Shown here in pieces: positions 21,517-30,505 of a DNA stretch of 64,000 nt. This DNA comes from Polynucleobacter sp. IMCC 30228. GTDB taxonomy: Bacteria > Pseudomonadota > Gammaproteobacteria > Burkholderiales > Burkholderiaceae. Below the pieces are notes generated by a model. That model did not search any database and had not been told where the DNA came from. It was given only the letters and a program-made list of their open reading frames with translations. The stretch's first letter is position 1. Every line of letters begins with the position of its first letter. A program made the translations under genes and the position numbers. The DNA lies in NCBI RefSeq assembly GCF_021395205.1, contig NZ_JAJVCS010000001.1:62001-126000 (forward strand). Reading direction: 5' to 3'.

Positions 21517-23841
21517 CTAAATGAGGCCTCGGGCATTGCTGGCAGCCTCTACGACTGCTAAAGTCGTCACATTCACAATACGTCTGACCGTCGCTGCCGG
21601 GGTCAAAATATGCACTGGCTTGGCCACCCCTAGCAAGAGGGGCCCAATAGCAATGCCATTGCCGGCAGCGGTTTTCAACAGGTTATAAGAAATATTGGCG
21701 GCATCAATATTGGGTAGTACCAATAAATTGGCCTCACCCCGTAACGAAGAGGATGTCACTGCCGCAGCACGAATTTCGGGATCGAGCGCACAATCACCGT
21801 GCATTTCGCCATCGACTTCTAAAGTTGGTGCTAGCTGTTTTAAGAGGGCTAACACGGCACGCATTTTGAGCGCTGAAGGGGAATCGCTCGAGCCAAAGTT
21901 GGAGTGCGAGAGCAAAGCCACTTTAGGCACGATGCCTAACTTGCGTAACTCGCCCGCGGCCATCAAGGTAATTTCGGCTAATTGCTCGGCGCTTGGATCA
22001 GCATTGATGTGGGTATCGACTAAGAAAATTTGTCGCCCCGGTAAAACCAAGCCACTCATCGCGCCATAGACATTCGCACCAGGCTCATGTCCAATGACCG
22101 CATCGATATAACGCAGATGGGTATTGACATCACTAATCGTGCCACAAATCATGCCATCGGCAAACCCTTTAGAAATTAAGGTTGCGCCGATTAAGGTATT
22201 GCGTCGGCGCATTTCTAATTTAGCAAAAGATTCAGTCACGCCTTGGCGCTCAGTTAGTTTGAGATAGCTTTGCCAAAAATCGCGGTAGCGTAGATCACTT
22301 TCAGGATTCACTATCTCAATATCGGTACCAAGCTGCATCCGTAAACCAAACTTTTCAATGCGGTGCTCGATGACACTGGGTCGACCAATTAAGATGGGGG
22401 TAACTAAGCCTTCATCCAACATAATTTGTACTGCGCGCAAAACCCGCTCGTCCTCACCCTCACTAAATACAATGCGTTTTTGATCGGCTGGAATTTGCTT
22501 AGCAATACTAAACAAGGGCTTCATCATGGTGCCCGAGTGATACACAAATTGCTGCAACTGATCACGATAGGCACTGAAATCTTTTATCGGCCGCAAGGCC
22601 ACACCATCATCCATCGCTGCTTTAGCTACTGCTGGGGCAATGACGGTAATGAGGCGAGGATCAAAGGGCTTGGGAATTAAATACTCGGGACCAAAGGAAA
22701 GGTTTTCAGTGCTATAAACCGCAGCAACTATTTCGCTTTGCTCTGCTTGTGCCAGCTCGGCAACCGCATTCACCGCCGCAATTTCCATGCCACGGGTAAT
22801 GGTAGTGGCTCCAACATCGAGTGCCCCGCGAAAAATAAAAGGGAAGCACAGCACGTTGTTCACTTGATTGGGATAATCGGTACGACCAGTGGCCATCACG
22901 GCATCAGGTCTTACTGCCTTCACTTCCTCTGGCAGAATTTCTGGTGTGGGATTCGCTAAGGCATAAACCAATGGGCGCGCAGCCATTTTTTTAACCATCT
23001 CTGGTTTTAGGACTCCGCCAGCCGATAGGCCCAAGAAAATATCGGCACCTTCCATCACTTCGCCCAAAGAACGTAATTGCGTTACTTGGGCAAAGGGATC
23101 TTTTTGTGGATCCATTAATTCTTTACGGCCTTCATACACCACACCGGCAATATCGGTAACCCAAATATGCTTGCGGGGTAAGCCTAAATCAACTAGTAAA
23201 TCTAAGCAGGCTAAAGCAGCTGCGCCAGCACCTGAAGTTACTAACTTCACTTGCTTGAGATCTTTGCCAACTACCTTCAGGCCATTCAGAATCGCTGCTG
23301 CCACCACAATTGCCGTGCCATGTTGATCATCATGAAAAACGGGAATTTTCATGCGGGCGCGTAATTTTCGCTCAACCACGAAGCAATCGGGGGCCTTGAT
23401 ATCTTCTAGGTTAATGCCGCCAAAGGTAGGCTCTAAAGCAGCAATGATCTCGACTAACTTATCGGGATCATTTTCATTCACCTCTATATCAAAGACATCA
23501 ATTCCAGCGAATTTTTTGAACAGAACCGACTTGCCTTCCATGACCGGCTTACTGGCGAGTGGGCCAATGTTACCTAAGCCCAAAACCGCGGTGCCATTCG
23601 TAATTACGCCTACCAAATTGCCGCGCGCAGTGTACCGAAATGCATTCCTTGGATCACGGGCAATTTCTTCACATGCAGCAGCGACGCCGGGCGTATACGC
23701 TAAGGCTAAATCACGTTGATTGGTTAATTGCTTGGTAGGGGCAATGGCAATTTTGCCGGGGGTTGGAAACTCGTGATACTGCAAAGCCGCCTCACGAAGG
23801 GCTTTAATTTGCTGCTCTTTTGCGGTTTCTGCTGCGCTCAT
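21517..23841 (-). CDS. maeB: NADP-dependent malic enzyme with C-terminal phosphotransacetylase-like domain
   Basis: About 774 aa. The malic enzyme half has [35 protein letters not shown] and [18 protein letters not shown]. The second half from ~residue 430 resembles phosphotransacetylase ([31 protein letters not shown]) and in this family is regulatory, not catalytic. It decarboxylates malate to pyruvate. I chose the ATG at 23841 ([10 protein letters not shown]); a TTG at 23874 would add 11 residues. Divergent from thiL. Confidence 0.94.
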   Translation of the reverse strand: MSAAETAKEQQIKALREAALQYHEFPTPGKIAIAPTKQLTNQRDLALAYTPGVAAACEEIARDPRNAFRYTARGNLVGVITNGTAVLGLGNIGPLASKPVMEGKSVLFKKFAGIDVFDIEVNENDPDKLVEIIAALEPTFGGINLEDIKAPDCFVVERKLRARMKIPVFHDDQHGTAIVVAAAILNGLKVVGKDLKQVKLVTSGAGAAALACLDLLVDLGLPRKHIWVTDIAGVVYEGRKELMDPQKDPFAQVTQLRSLGEVMEGADIFLGLSAGGVLKPEMVKKMAARPLVYALANPTPEILPEEVKAVRPDAVMATGRTDYPNQVNNVLCFPFIFRGALDVGATTITRGMEIAAVNAVAELAQAEQSEIVAAVYSTENLSFGPEYLIPKPFDPRLITVIAPAVAKAAMDDGVALRPIKDFSAYRDQLQQFVYHSGTMMKPLFSIAKQIPADQKRIVFSEGEDERVLRAVQIMLDEGLVTPILIGRPSVIEHRIEKFGLRMQLGTDIEIVNPESDLRYRDFWQSYLKLTERQGVTESFAKLEMRRRNTLIGATLISKGFADGMICGTISDVNTHLRYIDAVIGHEPGANVYGAMSGLVLPGRQIFLVDTHINADPSAEQLAEITLMAAGELRKLGIVPKVALLSHSNFGSSDSPSALKMRAVLALLKQLAPTLEVDGEMHGDCALDPEIRAAAVTSSSLRGEANLLVLPNIDAANISYNLLKTAAGNGIAIGPLLLGVAKPVHILTPAATVRRIVNVTTLAVVEAASNARGLI

Positions 23842-23880
23842 GCGAACTTTCGTCTCTAACGAGCCCAATTTCAAGGTATT

Positions 23881-23904
23881 TTGGGCTAAAAATTGGGCTA
23901 AAAA
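23881..23904. repeat. Perfect 12-bp tandem duplication in the maeB-thiL spacer
   Basis: The 12-mer TTGGGCTAAAAA occurs twice head to tail at 23881-23892 and 23893-23904, in the spacer between the divergent maeB and thiL genes. It lies 40 bp upstream of the maeB ATG. It may be a simple slippage duplication or a doubled regulator site; the sequence alone does not decide. Confidence 0.75.
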
Positions 23905-23991
23905 CCTTCATTCTAGTCCTCCTACGCCTTCTAGTCATTTTGCCCGTCTAGCTATTGCGCCTTGTGAGCGCTTGCAACATAAAATAGCTAG

Positions 23992-25053
23992 ATGAGTGCG
24001 CCAGCCAAACTTCTACCAGATTCATCGCTGAGTTCATCAATGCGTGAATTTGCCGTAATTGAGAAATACTTTAAGGCAGGTGCGCAAGCAATGGCGCCAA
24101 GAGCAAATCTTACCGAGGAGGATCGCGCGTCGATTGCACTCGGCATTGGTGATGACTGTGCCTTATTAGCAATACCTCGCAATCAAGTCTTAGCAATTAG
24201 CACGGATATGTTAGTAGAGGGGCGGCATTTTTTGCCAGGCGCGAACCCGCAGTGGCTTGGTCATAAAGCTTTGGCTGTTAATCTTTCTGACTTAGCAGCC
24301 ATGGGTGCACAACCGATTGCCTTTACTTTAGCTCTGGCTTTACCTGCAGCAGACCCGGTTTGGTTAAATCAATTTACCGCGGGCTTATTTCAACTGGCTA
24401 AACAATTTAACTGCCACCTAATTGGCGGCGATACTACCGCTGGGCCACTAACTATTTCCATTACGATTATGGGTCAGGTTGGTGCTGGGCAAGCACTGCG
24501 CCGAGCGGGCTCAAAACTCGGTGATGATATTTGGGTCTCAGGCCACGTTGGTGATGCACGTTTAGCGCTAGGCGCGCTACGTAAGGAATGGTCTATCAGT
24601 CCCCACGCTTTAGCTGAGGTCTTACCACGCATGCATTTGCCTACTCCACGCATTGCCTTGGGCCTCGGCTTAAGGTCACTAGCCAGTGCCGCAATTGATA
24701 TTTCCGATGGTCTCCTCGGTGATTTACGTCACCTCTTAAGAGCCTCACAGGTTGGCGCGGTGATTGATGTGTCAGCGCTACCAGTTTCAGCGTCGCTGGC
24801 GCAGCAACCGGAAACGATTCGCTGGCAATGCGCGGCTGCAGGTGGTGATGACTATGAATTATGTTTTACTGCCGCACCTGAGAAACGCGAACAAATAGAA
24901 GCCTTAAGTCAAACCTTACCTCTACCATTAACGCGGATTGGTTTTACAAGTGAGTCGGCTGATGCTGCAATTCATCTCTTGGATGGTCAAGGGCGACCCA
25001 TCGATGCAATCATGGCCGCAAATTTACTGCGCTCATTTGATCACTTTGCTTAA
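23992..25053 (+). CDS. thiL: Thiamine-monophosphate kinase
   Basis: 353 aa (338 if the Met at 24040, before REFAVIEKYF, is the true start, which fits the family better). It phosphorylates thiamine monophosphate to the diphosphate. Markers: IGDDCALL, LAISTDMLVEGRHF, HKALAVNLSDLAAMGAQP, GGDTTAGPL, ISDGLLGDLRHLL and GGDDYELCF. Followed by pgpA after 6 bp; thiL-pgpA-pncC is a common order in proteobacteria. Confidence 0.95.
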   Translation: MSAPAKLLPDSSLSSSMREFAVIEKYFKAGAQAMAPRANLTEEDRASIALGIGDDCALLAIPRNQVLAISTDMLVEGRHFLPGANPQWLGHKALAVNLSDLAAMGAQPIAFTLALALPAADPVWLNQFTAGLFQLAKQFNCHLIGGDTTAGPLTISITIMGQVGAGQALRRAGSKLGDDIWVSGHVGDARLALGALRKEWSISPHALAEVLPRMHLPTPRIALGLGLRSLASAAIDISDGLLGDLRHLLRASQVGAVIDVSALPVSASLAQQPETIRWQCAAAGGDDYELCFTAAPEKREQIEALSQTLPLPLTRIGFTSESADAAIHLLDGQGRPIDAIMAANLLRSFDHFA

Positions 25054-25059
25054 TTACGC

Positions 25060-25599
25060 ATGCTGATCCAACCCCAAATCTCATTGCGCTGGATGCTGCA
25101 AACTGGCAATCGGACCTTTGCGCTGGGCTTTGGTAGCGGCCTCAGCCCTTTTGCACCTGGCACCATGGGTACTTTATGGGCATGGGCAATATTTTGGCTC
25201 GGTAACTATTTTTTTTCGGCTAATGATTGGGCCTGGATTATTGCGCTTGGTTTCGTTTTTGGTTGTTGGCTTTGTGGTTCGGTAAGCAAAGAAATTGGCC
25301 AGGCCGATTTCGGCGGTATTGTGTGGGATGAAATCATCGCCTTTTGGTTGATCTTATTTTTTATCATGCCGACCAACCTTTGGACCCAAGCCGCAGCGTT
25401 CATTTTGTTTCGCTTCTTTGATGCAGTTAAGCCCGGACCAATTCACTTAGTAGATCGCTATTTTAAAAAAGCTCCAGCAGCAGAAAACCCCAATTTTTGG
25501 CAAACCCTGTGGCAGGGTTTTGGCATCATGATTGATGATGTCTTGGCAGCTTTCTTTACACTCTTAATCATTGCTTTATTTCAAACGCTGGTATTTTGA
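25060..25599 (+). CDS. pgpA: Phosphatidylglycerophosphatase A
   Basis: 179 aa integral membrane enzyme dephosphorylating phosphatidylglycerol phosphate. GFGSGLSPFAPGTMGTL near residues 23-39 and IVWDEIIAFW near 87-96 carry conserved acidic and Gly residues; DAVKPGPIHLVDR follows. Several hydrophobic helices. The stop TGA shares one base with the pncC ATG (TGATG). Confidence 0.94.
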   Translation: MLIQPQISLRWMLQTGNRTFALGFGSGLSPFAPGTMGTLWAWAIFWLGNYFFSANDWAWIIALGFVFGCWLCGSVSKEIGQADFGGIVWDEIIAFWLILFFIMPTNLWTQAAAFILFRFFDAVKPGPIHLVDRYFKKAPAAENPNFWQTLWQGFGIMIDDVLAAFFTLLIIALFQTLVF

Positions 25600-26165
25600 T
25601 GATCACAAACAATTTGACTGCAAACACCGTTGTGCAATTAGCGCAGTCATTAGGCTCACAACTAAGCCTACATAGTTGGAGTGTGGCACTAGCGGAATCA
25701 TGCACAGGCGGCTTAGTGTGCGCCAGCCTTACTGAAATTGCGGGGTCAAGCGCCTGGTTTGAACGGGGTTACATTACCTATAGTAATCAAGCAAAAAGTG
25801 AGTGTCTGGGTGTTAGTGCTGAACTCATTGGTTCATTTGGTGCAGTCAGCGAAGAAGTAGCCAAAGCAATGGCCGAGGGTACCCTAAAAAATAGTGCCAG
25901 CAACCTAGCAATTGCGATTACAGGAATCGCTGGGCCAACAGGTGGCAGTCCCGGCAAGCCAGTTGGGACAGTTTGTTTTGGCTGGGCATTCACGCCGGTA
26001 GCAAACAATCTGCCTTCGCCAGCGCTAGTTAAAGTCAACACCCAACATTTTGCTGGCGATCGAGCAGCGGTCCGAACACAAGCTTGCGCCTTTGCCCTGC
26101 AAGGCGCATTGGCTTTAATTCATCCAACCTTTACGACGGAAATACCACAGCGGAATAATGGCTGA
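25599..26165 (+). CDS. pncC: CinA-family nicotinamide-nucleotide amidohydrolase
   Basis: 188 aa, the stand-alone CinA C-terminal (PncC) domain that deamidates NMN in pyridine nucleotide salvage. Conserved ALAESCTGGLVCASLTEIAG near residues 29-48, YITYSNQAKSE, and AITGIAGPTGGSPGKPVGTV. I start it at the ATG overlapping the pgpA stop by one base rather than at the TTG one codon earlier. Its 3' end overlaps the oppositely oriented corA by 51 bp. Confidence 0.94.
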   Translation: MITNNLTANTVVQLAQSLGSQLSLHSWSVALAESCTGGLVCASLTEIAGSSAWFERGYITYSNQAKSECLGVSAELIGSFGAVSEEVAKAMAEGTLKNSASNLAIAITGIAGPTGGSPGKPVGTVCFGWAFTPVANNLPSPALVKVNTQHFAGDRAAVRTQACAFALQGALALIHPTFTTEIPQRNNG

Positions 26166-27080
26166 AATCATCATGATGCCAATAGCCATGGGATAACCCA
26201 ACTCCCACTGGAGTTCAGGCATAAAGCGGTAGTTCATTCCCCAAATACTCGCTAATAATGTTGGCGGCATTAAAGCCACTGAAACCACTGAGAAGATCTT
26301 AATAATTTTGCTTTGGTTCAAATTAATAAAACCTACCGTTGCATCCATTAAGAAGTTAATTTTATCGAATAAGAAAGCGGTGTGATTTTCTAAGGAGTCA
26401 ATATCACGCAAAATTTGCCGGGCTTCTTCTTGTTGCTCATCGGAAAGTAATTTGCTACGCATGAGAAAAGATAAGGCACGGCGCGTATCCATTACATTAC
26501 GCCGAATTCGGCCATTGGTATCTTCTTCTTTAGCAATAGTTTCGAGTACATCAGCGGCATCCGCATCGCTTATGTCGTCGGATAAAACCTGTTTACCGGC
26601 GAGCTCTAAATTTTCATAGACTTCTTCCAAAGCGTCGGCAGAGTATTCGGCATCGGTGGAATATAAGTCTAATAAAACATCTTTCGCATTACTGACCGAG
26701 CCCGGACGTAAGCGGGCCCGCAACCGCACTAAGCGGAAAACTGGCAAATCTTCATCGTGGATCGAAAACAGGACATTTTTTGTGAGTACAAAAGCAACCC
26801 GTACGTTACGCGAGGTTTCGTCTTCATCTAACAAGAAGTCGGTACGAATATGCATATGGCCATCATCTGCCTCAAAATACCGTGCAGAAGCCTCCAGGTC
26901 ACCCAAATCATCGAGCTCTGGGAGAAGCACATCAAAGGCCTCTTTAATCCAGATGAGCTCTTCCTCTTCGGGATCAACCACATCAATCCAAATGGGATTA
27001 ACGTGCTGGAGTAGTTCATTGCGATCTTCGACTTGCTCTTGAGAGAGTCGACCGTTTTGCAGGACGAACAAGTTGATCAT
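26115..27080 (-). CDS. corA: CorA-type magnesium/cobalt transporter
   Basis: 321 aa. A long acidic cytoplasmic domain precedes two C-terminal membrane helices with the signature GMNYRFMPEL at residues 281-290 and the basic end YFRRKGWMN. AGGAG lies seven bases before the ATG. The last ~16 codons overlap the end of pncC on the other strand; the FRRKGWMN tail read from that overlap is typical of CorA, so the overlap is real rather than a mis-called stop. Confidence 0.95.
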   Translation of the reverse strand: MINLFVLQNGRLSQEQVEDRNELLQHVNPIWIDVVDPEEEELIWIKEAFDVLLPELDDLGDLEASARYFEADDGHMHIRTDFLLDEDETSRNVRVAFVLTKNVLFSIHDEDLPVFRLVRLRARLRPGSVSNAKDVLLDLYSTDAEYSADALEEVYENLELAGKQVLSDDISDADAADVLETIAKEEDTNGRIRRNVMDTRRALSFLMRSKLLSDEQQEEARQILRDIDSLENHTAFLFDKINFLMDATVGFINLNQSKIIKIFSVVSVALMPPTLLASIWGMNYRFMPELQWELGYPMAIGIMMISAIIPLWYFRRKGWMN

Positions 27081-27152
27081 GGTGAACTCCTAAGGAATGC
27101 GCTAGTTTATCCTATGAGCTATGACAAATTCTCTAAATGAATCATCTTCTTT

Positions 27153-28025
27153 ATGAAATCAAATTCAGTCAGCTTTATTGAGCAAATTCAGACGGCCTGG
27201 GCTGCGCAAGAAAGCCTGCTGTGCGTAGGCTTTGACCCTGATCCAAAGCGCTTACCCGCCTGCCTAGTGGGCCAAAAGGACGCCGTCTTCACTTTTTGCA
27301 AAGAAATAGCCGATACCACGGCCGATTTAGTCTGCGCCTTTAAGCCCCAATTTGCTTACTTTGCCGCTCAAGCGGCTGAGCCGCAACTGGAAAAGTTGAT
27401 GCATTACCTCAAAAAAACCTATCCCCATATTCCTATTATTTTGGACTCTAAAAGAGGGGATATCGGCAGCACCGCCGAACAATATGCAATAGAGAGCTTT
27501 GAGCGCTATGAGGCTGATGCAGTAACGGTGAGCCCATACTTAGGACACGACTCGGTTGAGGCTTATTTGCGCTATACCGGCAAAGGGGTCATTATTTTGT
27601 GTCGGACATCTAACCCTGGTAGTGCCGACTTGCAAGCCTTACCCGTGATGAACAAAGCGGGGTCTGAACCCCTTTATTTGCAGGTGGCACGCTTAGCCAG
27701 CCAAGAGTGGAATACCTCTGGACAAGTTGGCTTAGTAGTTGGTGCCACTTTTCCAGAAGAAATTACCCAGGTACGTGCCATCATCGGTAATATGCCCCTA
27801 TTAATTCCGGGTATTGGTGCTCAAGGCGGTGATATAGATGCCACCGTAAAAGCAGGGCAAATTGCCGGGCAGCCGGGCACAGGCATGATTATTAATTCAT
27901 CACGGGCCATTTTGTATGCCAGCGCTGGCGCTAATTTTGCTAGCGCCGCCCGCACAGCCGCTCTCAGTACGCGCGCTGCAATTAGGGTCGCGGTAGCACA
28001 ATGCGATCCATATTCTCCAAAATAA
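27153..28025 (+). CDS. pyrF: Orotidine 5'-phosphate decarboxylase (type 2)
   Basis: 290 aa, the longer type-2 form. [12 protein letters not shown] near residues 24-35, the catalytic [16 protein letters not shown] near 100-115, [10 protein letters not shown] and [12 protein letters not shown]. Makes UMP from OMP. It is divergent from corA (72 bp) and its last 44 bp overlap the 3' end of mtgA on the other strand. Confidence 0.95.
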   Translation: MKSNSVSFIEQIQTAWAAQESLLCVGFDPDPKRLPACLVGQKDAVFTFCKEIADTTADLVCAFKPQFAYFAAQAAEPQLEKLMHYLKKTYPHIPIILDSKRGDIGSTAEQYAIESFERYEADAVTVSPYLGHDSVEAYLRYTGKGVIILCRTSNPGSADLQALPVMNKAGSEPLYLQVARLASQEWNTSGQVGLVVGATFPEEITQVRAIIGNMPLLIPGIGAQGGDIDATVKAGQIAGQPGTGMIINSSRAILYASAGANFASAARTAALSTRAAIRVAVAQCDPYSPK

Positions 28026-28698
28026 AAGCCTGCCTAGTTGGAAAATGAATGCTCGCCTTACGGCAATATTTAATTTTATCGAAGCATTTCGGCGCAGGTA
28101 AGGCCGATGCCAAGGCGGCGGCCTGATCACGGCTTAAAGCAGCTGGCGTGGTGACAAAATAATGCTGTGCAGCAGCGCCGACCCCAAAAATCCCCTCACC
28201 CCACTCGACTGCATTCATATAGATTTCAAACAGCCGCTGCTTCGATAAAATAAGCTCTAGCAGGCCTGTAATCACTAACTCTTGGGCTTTGCGGAAATAA
28301 TTTTTCTCTGCAGATAAAAATAAATTTTTGGCTAACTGCTGAGTAATCGTCGAGCCGCCACGGACGGCTTGCGTCCCTTTTTGCTGATTGCGCTCCCAGG
28401 CTTTTTGCATGTCCTCAAGGCGCACGCCATGATGTTGAAAAAAAATATCATCTTCGCTCACCAAAATAGCGCGCTTTAAATTACTAGATATTTTCTGATA
28501 CGGTGTCCAGCTAGATTCAATTGCGCAAGACCAATGCCAAGTACATAAGCGCCAACGTTCGGCACGCTGAAAGGCAGTTGAGCTTGGTTGTAATACTGAC
28601 CACAGTGCAATTTGAATCACAAAATAAATTTGCATGGCCACAATTCCAAAAACCACACACTTCAAAAAATAACTGAGGTGGGTTTTAAGCCAAAACAT
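27982..28698 (-). CDS. mtgA: Monofunctional biosynthetic peptidoglycan transglycosylase
   Basis: 238 aa from the ATG at 28698 ([14 protein letters not shown]), which overlaps the aroE stop by 14 bp; a frame extending to 28755 lies within aroE. One N-terminal membrane helix, then a GT51 domain: [13 protein letters not shown] with the catalytic Glu, [34 protein letters not shown] and [15 protein letters not shown]. Polymerises lipid II glycans. The C-terminal ~14 codons overlap pyrF. Confidence 0.94.
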   Translation of the reverse strand: MFWLKTHLSYFLKCVVFGIVAMQIYFVIQIALWSVLQPSSTAFQRAERWRLCTWHWSCAIESSWTPYQKISSNLKRAILVSEDDIFFQHHGVRLEDMQKAWERNQQKGTQAVRGGSTITQQLAKNLFLSAEKNYFRKAQELVITGLLELILSKQRLFEIYMNAVEWGEGIFGVGAAAQHYFVTTPAALSRDQAAALASALPAPKCFDKIKYCRKASIHFPTRQAFILENMDRIVLPRP

Positions 28699-29602
28699 GA
28701 CGCAATTCGGCCAAGACTTGCCGCGGATTAATTGTGCTACTGAAAGTTGCACCACGCCAAATTAAAAAAGCGGCAGCGGCTTGTTCTACTAACATACCAA
28801 GCCCATCACTCACACGTGATCCATGTTGCAGGGCCTGCTGCATAAAGGGCGTCGGCTTGCCATAAACCAAGTCATAGGCAAAAGTACGAGGCTGAAAAAG
28901 CTGCGCAGCGGCTTGATCACTAATAGGGGAAAGCACAGTTAAGCTGGCCGCAGTAGCGTTAATCACTAAATCAAATTGACCGAGTGTGCCTGAGCTCACT
29001 TGCGTTACTAAATCTTCGCTTGATTCTGCCGTTAATGCGACGCCTACCGAATGCGCAAGCTCGGCAAATAGTGTTGCCAACTGCTTAGCTTTGCTAGGTG
29101 AGCGATTCGCAATCATTACAGCTGCTGGACTTTGCGCCAGTAAAGGACCAATGATCCCACGGGCTGCACCGCCTGCTCCTAATATCAAAATCTTCATGCC
29201 CTTTAATTCAATTCCTTGTGCATCTAAATCGCGCACTAAACCTAAACCATCGGTGTTATCACCATTAATTTGGCCTCCGGCTTGCCATAGGGTATTGACC
29301 GCACCGGCAAGTTGCGCATGCGCAGTAAGTTGTTTGGCAAAGGCGCAGGCCTCTAATTTAAAAGGTATGGTCACATTCAGGCCTCGACCACCCTGCTGAA
29401 AAAAAGCCTCAGCAGTGGCTTGAAACCCCTCTACTGGAGCCTGTATGCGCCCGTAATACATGGCCTGCGCTGCCTGCTCAGCAAAACGTTGGTGAATCCA
29501 AGGCGAGAGGCTATGGCCAATGGGATTGCCAACCACTGCGTAGCATGCTTTACCCAAAATAGTTGCAGGATCAACTTGATCGTAAAAAAGTTTGGTGTCC
29601 AT
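28685..29602 (-). CDS. aroE: Shikimate dehydrogenase
   Basis: 305 aa. Shikimate-binding VVGNPIGHSLSPWIHQRFAE near residues 23-42, GLNVTIPFK with the catalytic Lys near 82, GDNTDGLGLV, and the NADP loop ILGAGGAARG. Reduces 3-dehydroshikimate with NADPH. Starts 9 bp after the TonB-like gene and overlaps mtgA by 14 bp, a conserved aroE-mtgA pairing in Burkholderiales. Confidence 0.95.
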   Translation of the reverse strand: MDTKLFYDQVDPATILGKACYAVVGNPIGHSLSPWIHQRFAEQAAQAMYYGRIQAPVEGFQATAEAFFQQGGRGLNVTIPFKLEACAFAKQLTAHAQLAGAVNTLWQAGGQINGDNTDGLGLVRDLDAQGIELKGMKILILGAGGAARGIIGPLLAQSPAAVMIANRSPSKAKQLATLFAELAHSVGVALTAESSEDLVTQVSSGTLGQFDLVINATAASLTVLSPISDQAAAQLFQPRTFAYDLVYGKPTPFMQQALQHGSRVSDGLGMLVEQAAAAFLIWRGATFSSTINPRQVLAELRHVLA

Positions 29603-29611
29603 AGTGCTAGT

Positions 29612-30505
29612 TTACCGATGCAATTCCAAACGGTTACTTCCTGGCGAACTAGCATCACGGGTAAATTCAAAAGTAGCCACCATATCTAAAACCTCTAATT
29701 GCCTGCGCATCTCCGCGGGGAAGGGTCCAAAAGGTGCGGCGGCGCGCACAATTGCTAGCGCCTGACGATCTAACTCAGCAATGCCAGAGGGGCGACTAAT
29801 TTCAATACCAGTTAAATTGGGTCGAGCGACGAGTAAATTTCCAGCGCTATCGACACTGATTAATACAATGAGGCTACCGTAAATTGGTCGACCATTGGCA
29901 CGAGGGAAAAAGGTGCTGCCATACGCTTCAATTTTTTTGCGCATCGCATCGTAATACTGCGCAAAGACCACTGCCTTTGCATTGCTCGCCGTCAAAATTG
30001 CGCGGCGCTGCGACTGACCTGCTTGATTCTGCAAACGCTGTGCCAATTCTGTCTCTAAAGCATTAAATTGGGGTTTTGCAGTTTGCTCTTCACCACTAAG
30101 TCTGCCGCCAGACTGTTTGTGCTGAGCATCGAGTTGGGCCAACATTTTTTTTTGTTGTTTTTCTAAGACCTCCATCTGCGCTTCTATTCCCAAGCGAGCG
30201 CGGTGCATAGCGCTGGCATTCTGGGGTGGTGCGGCGCCACCCCCCTGTAAATCAGCTTGGGCTAATTGATTGGCCTGCTTTGACGCACTTTGACTATTCG
30301 CATTGACCAAAATTACACTTAAGGCCGTATTCAAGCGACGATTTTGCGTCTCCTGCCAACCCCAGCGAAAAGACAAAAAAATTGTGTGTAAAGCAATTGA
30401 CGCTAGTAAAGCGCACCAGATAGGGTGTCTTAAACAGGCGCGCTTAAACCTGAAGCGAAAAGCGTTTTGTTGCTCAGCAAAATCATGGGTTTGCAGTTTC
30501 GTCAT
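29612..30505 (-). CDS. TonB-like energy transducer
   Basis: 297 aa with a single N-terminal membrane helix near residues 30-50, a long Gln/Ala/Lys-rich, coiled-coil-prone middle (QMEVLEKQQKKMLAQLDAQ), and a C-terminal TonB-type domain with IYGSLIVLISVDSAGNL and ELDRQALAIVRAAAPFGPFP. The middle lacks the usual Pro-Lys spacer. The start overlaps the preceding ribonuclease gene by 23 bp. No ExbB/ExbD genes are nearby, so its partner is unknown. Confidence 0.82.
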   Translation of the reverse strand: MTKLQTHDFAEQQNAFRFRFKRACLRHPIWCALLASIALHTIFLSFRWGWQETQNRRLNTALSVILVNANSQSASKQANQLAQADLQGGGAAPPQNASAMHRARLGIEAQMEVLEKQQKKMLAQLDAQHKQSGGRLSGEEQTAKPQFNALETELAQRLQNQAGQSQRRAILTASNAKAVVFAQYYDAMRKKIEAYGSTFFPRANGRPIYGSLIVLISVDSAGNLLVARPNLTGIEISRPSGIAELDRQALAIVRAAAPFGPFPAEMRRQLEVLDMVATFEFTRDASSPGSNRLELHR

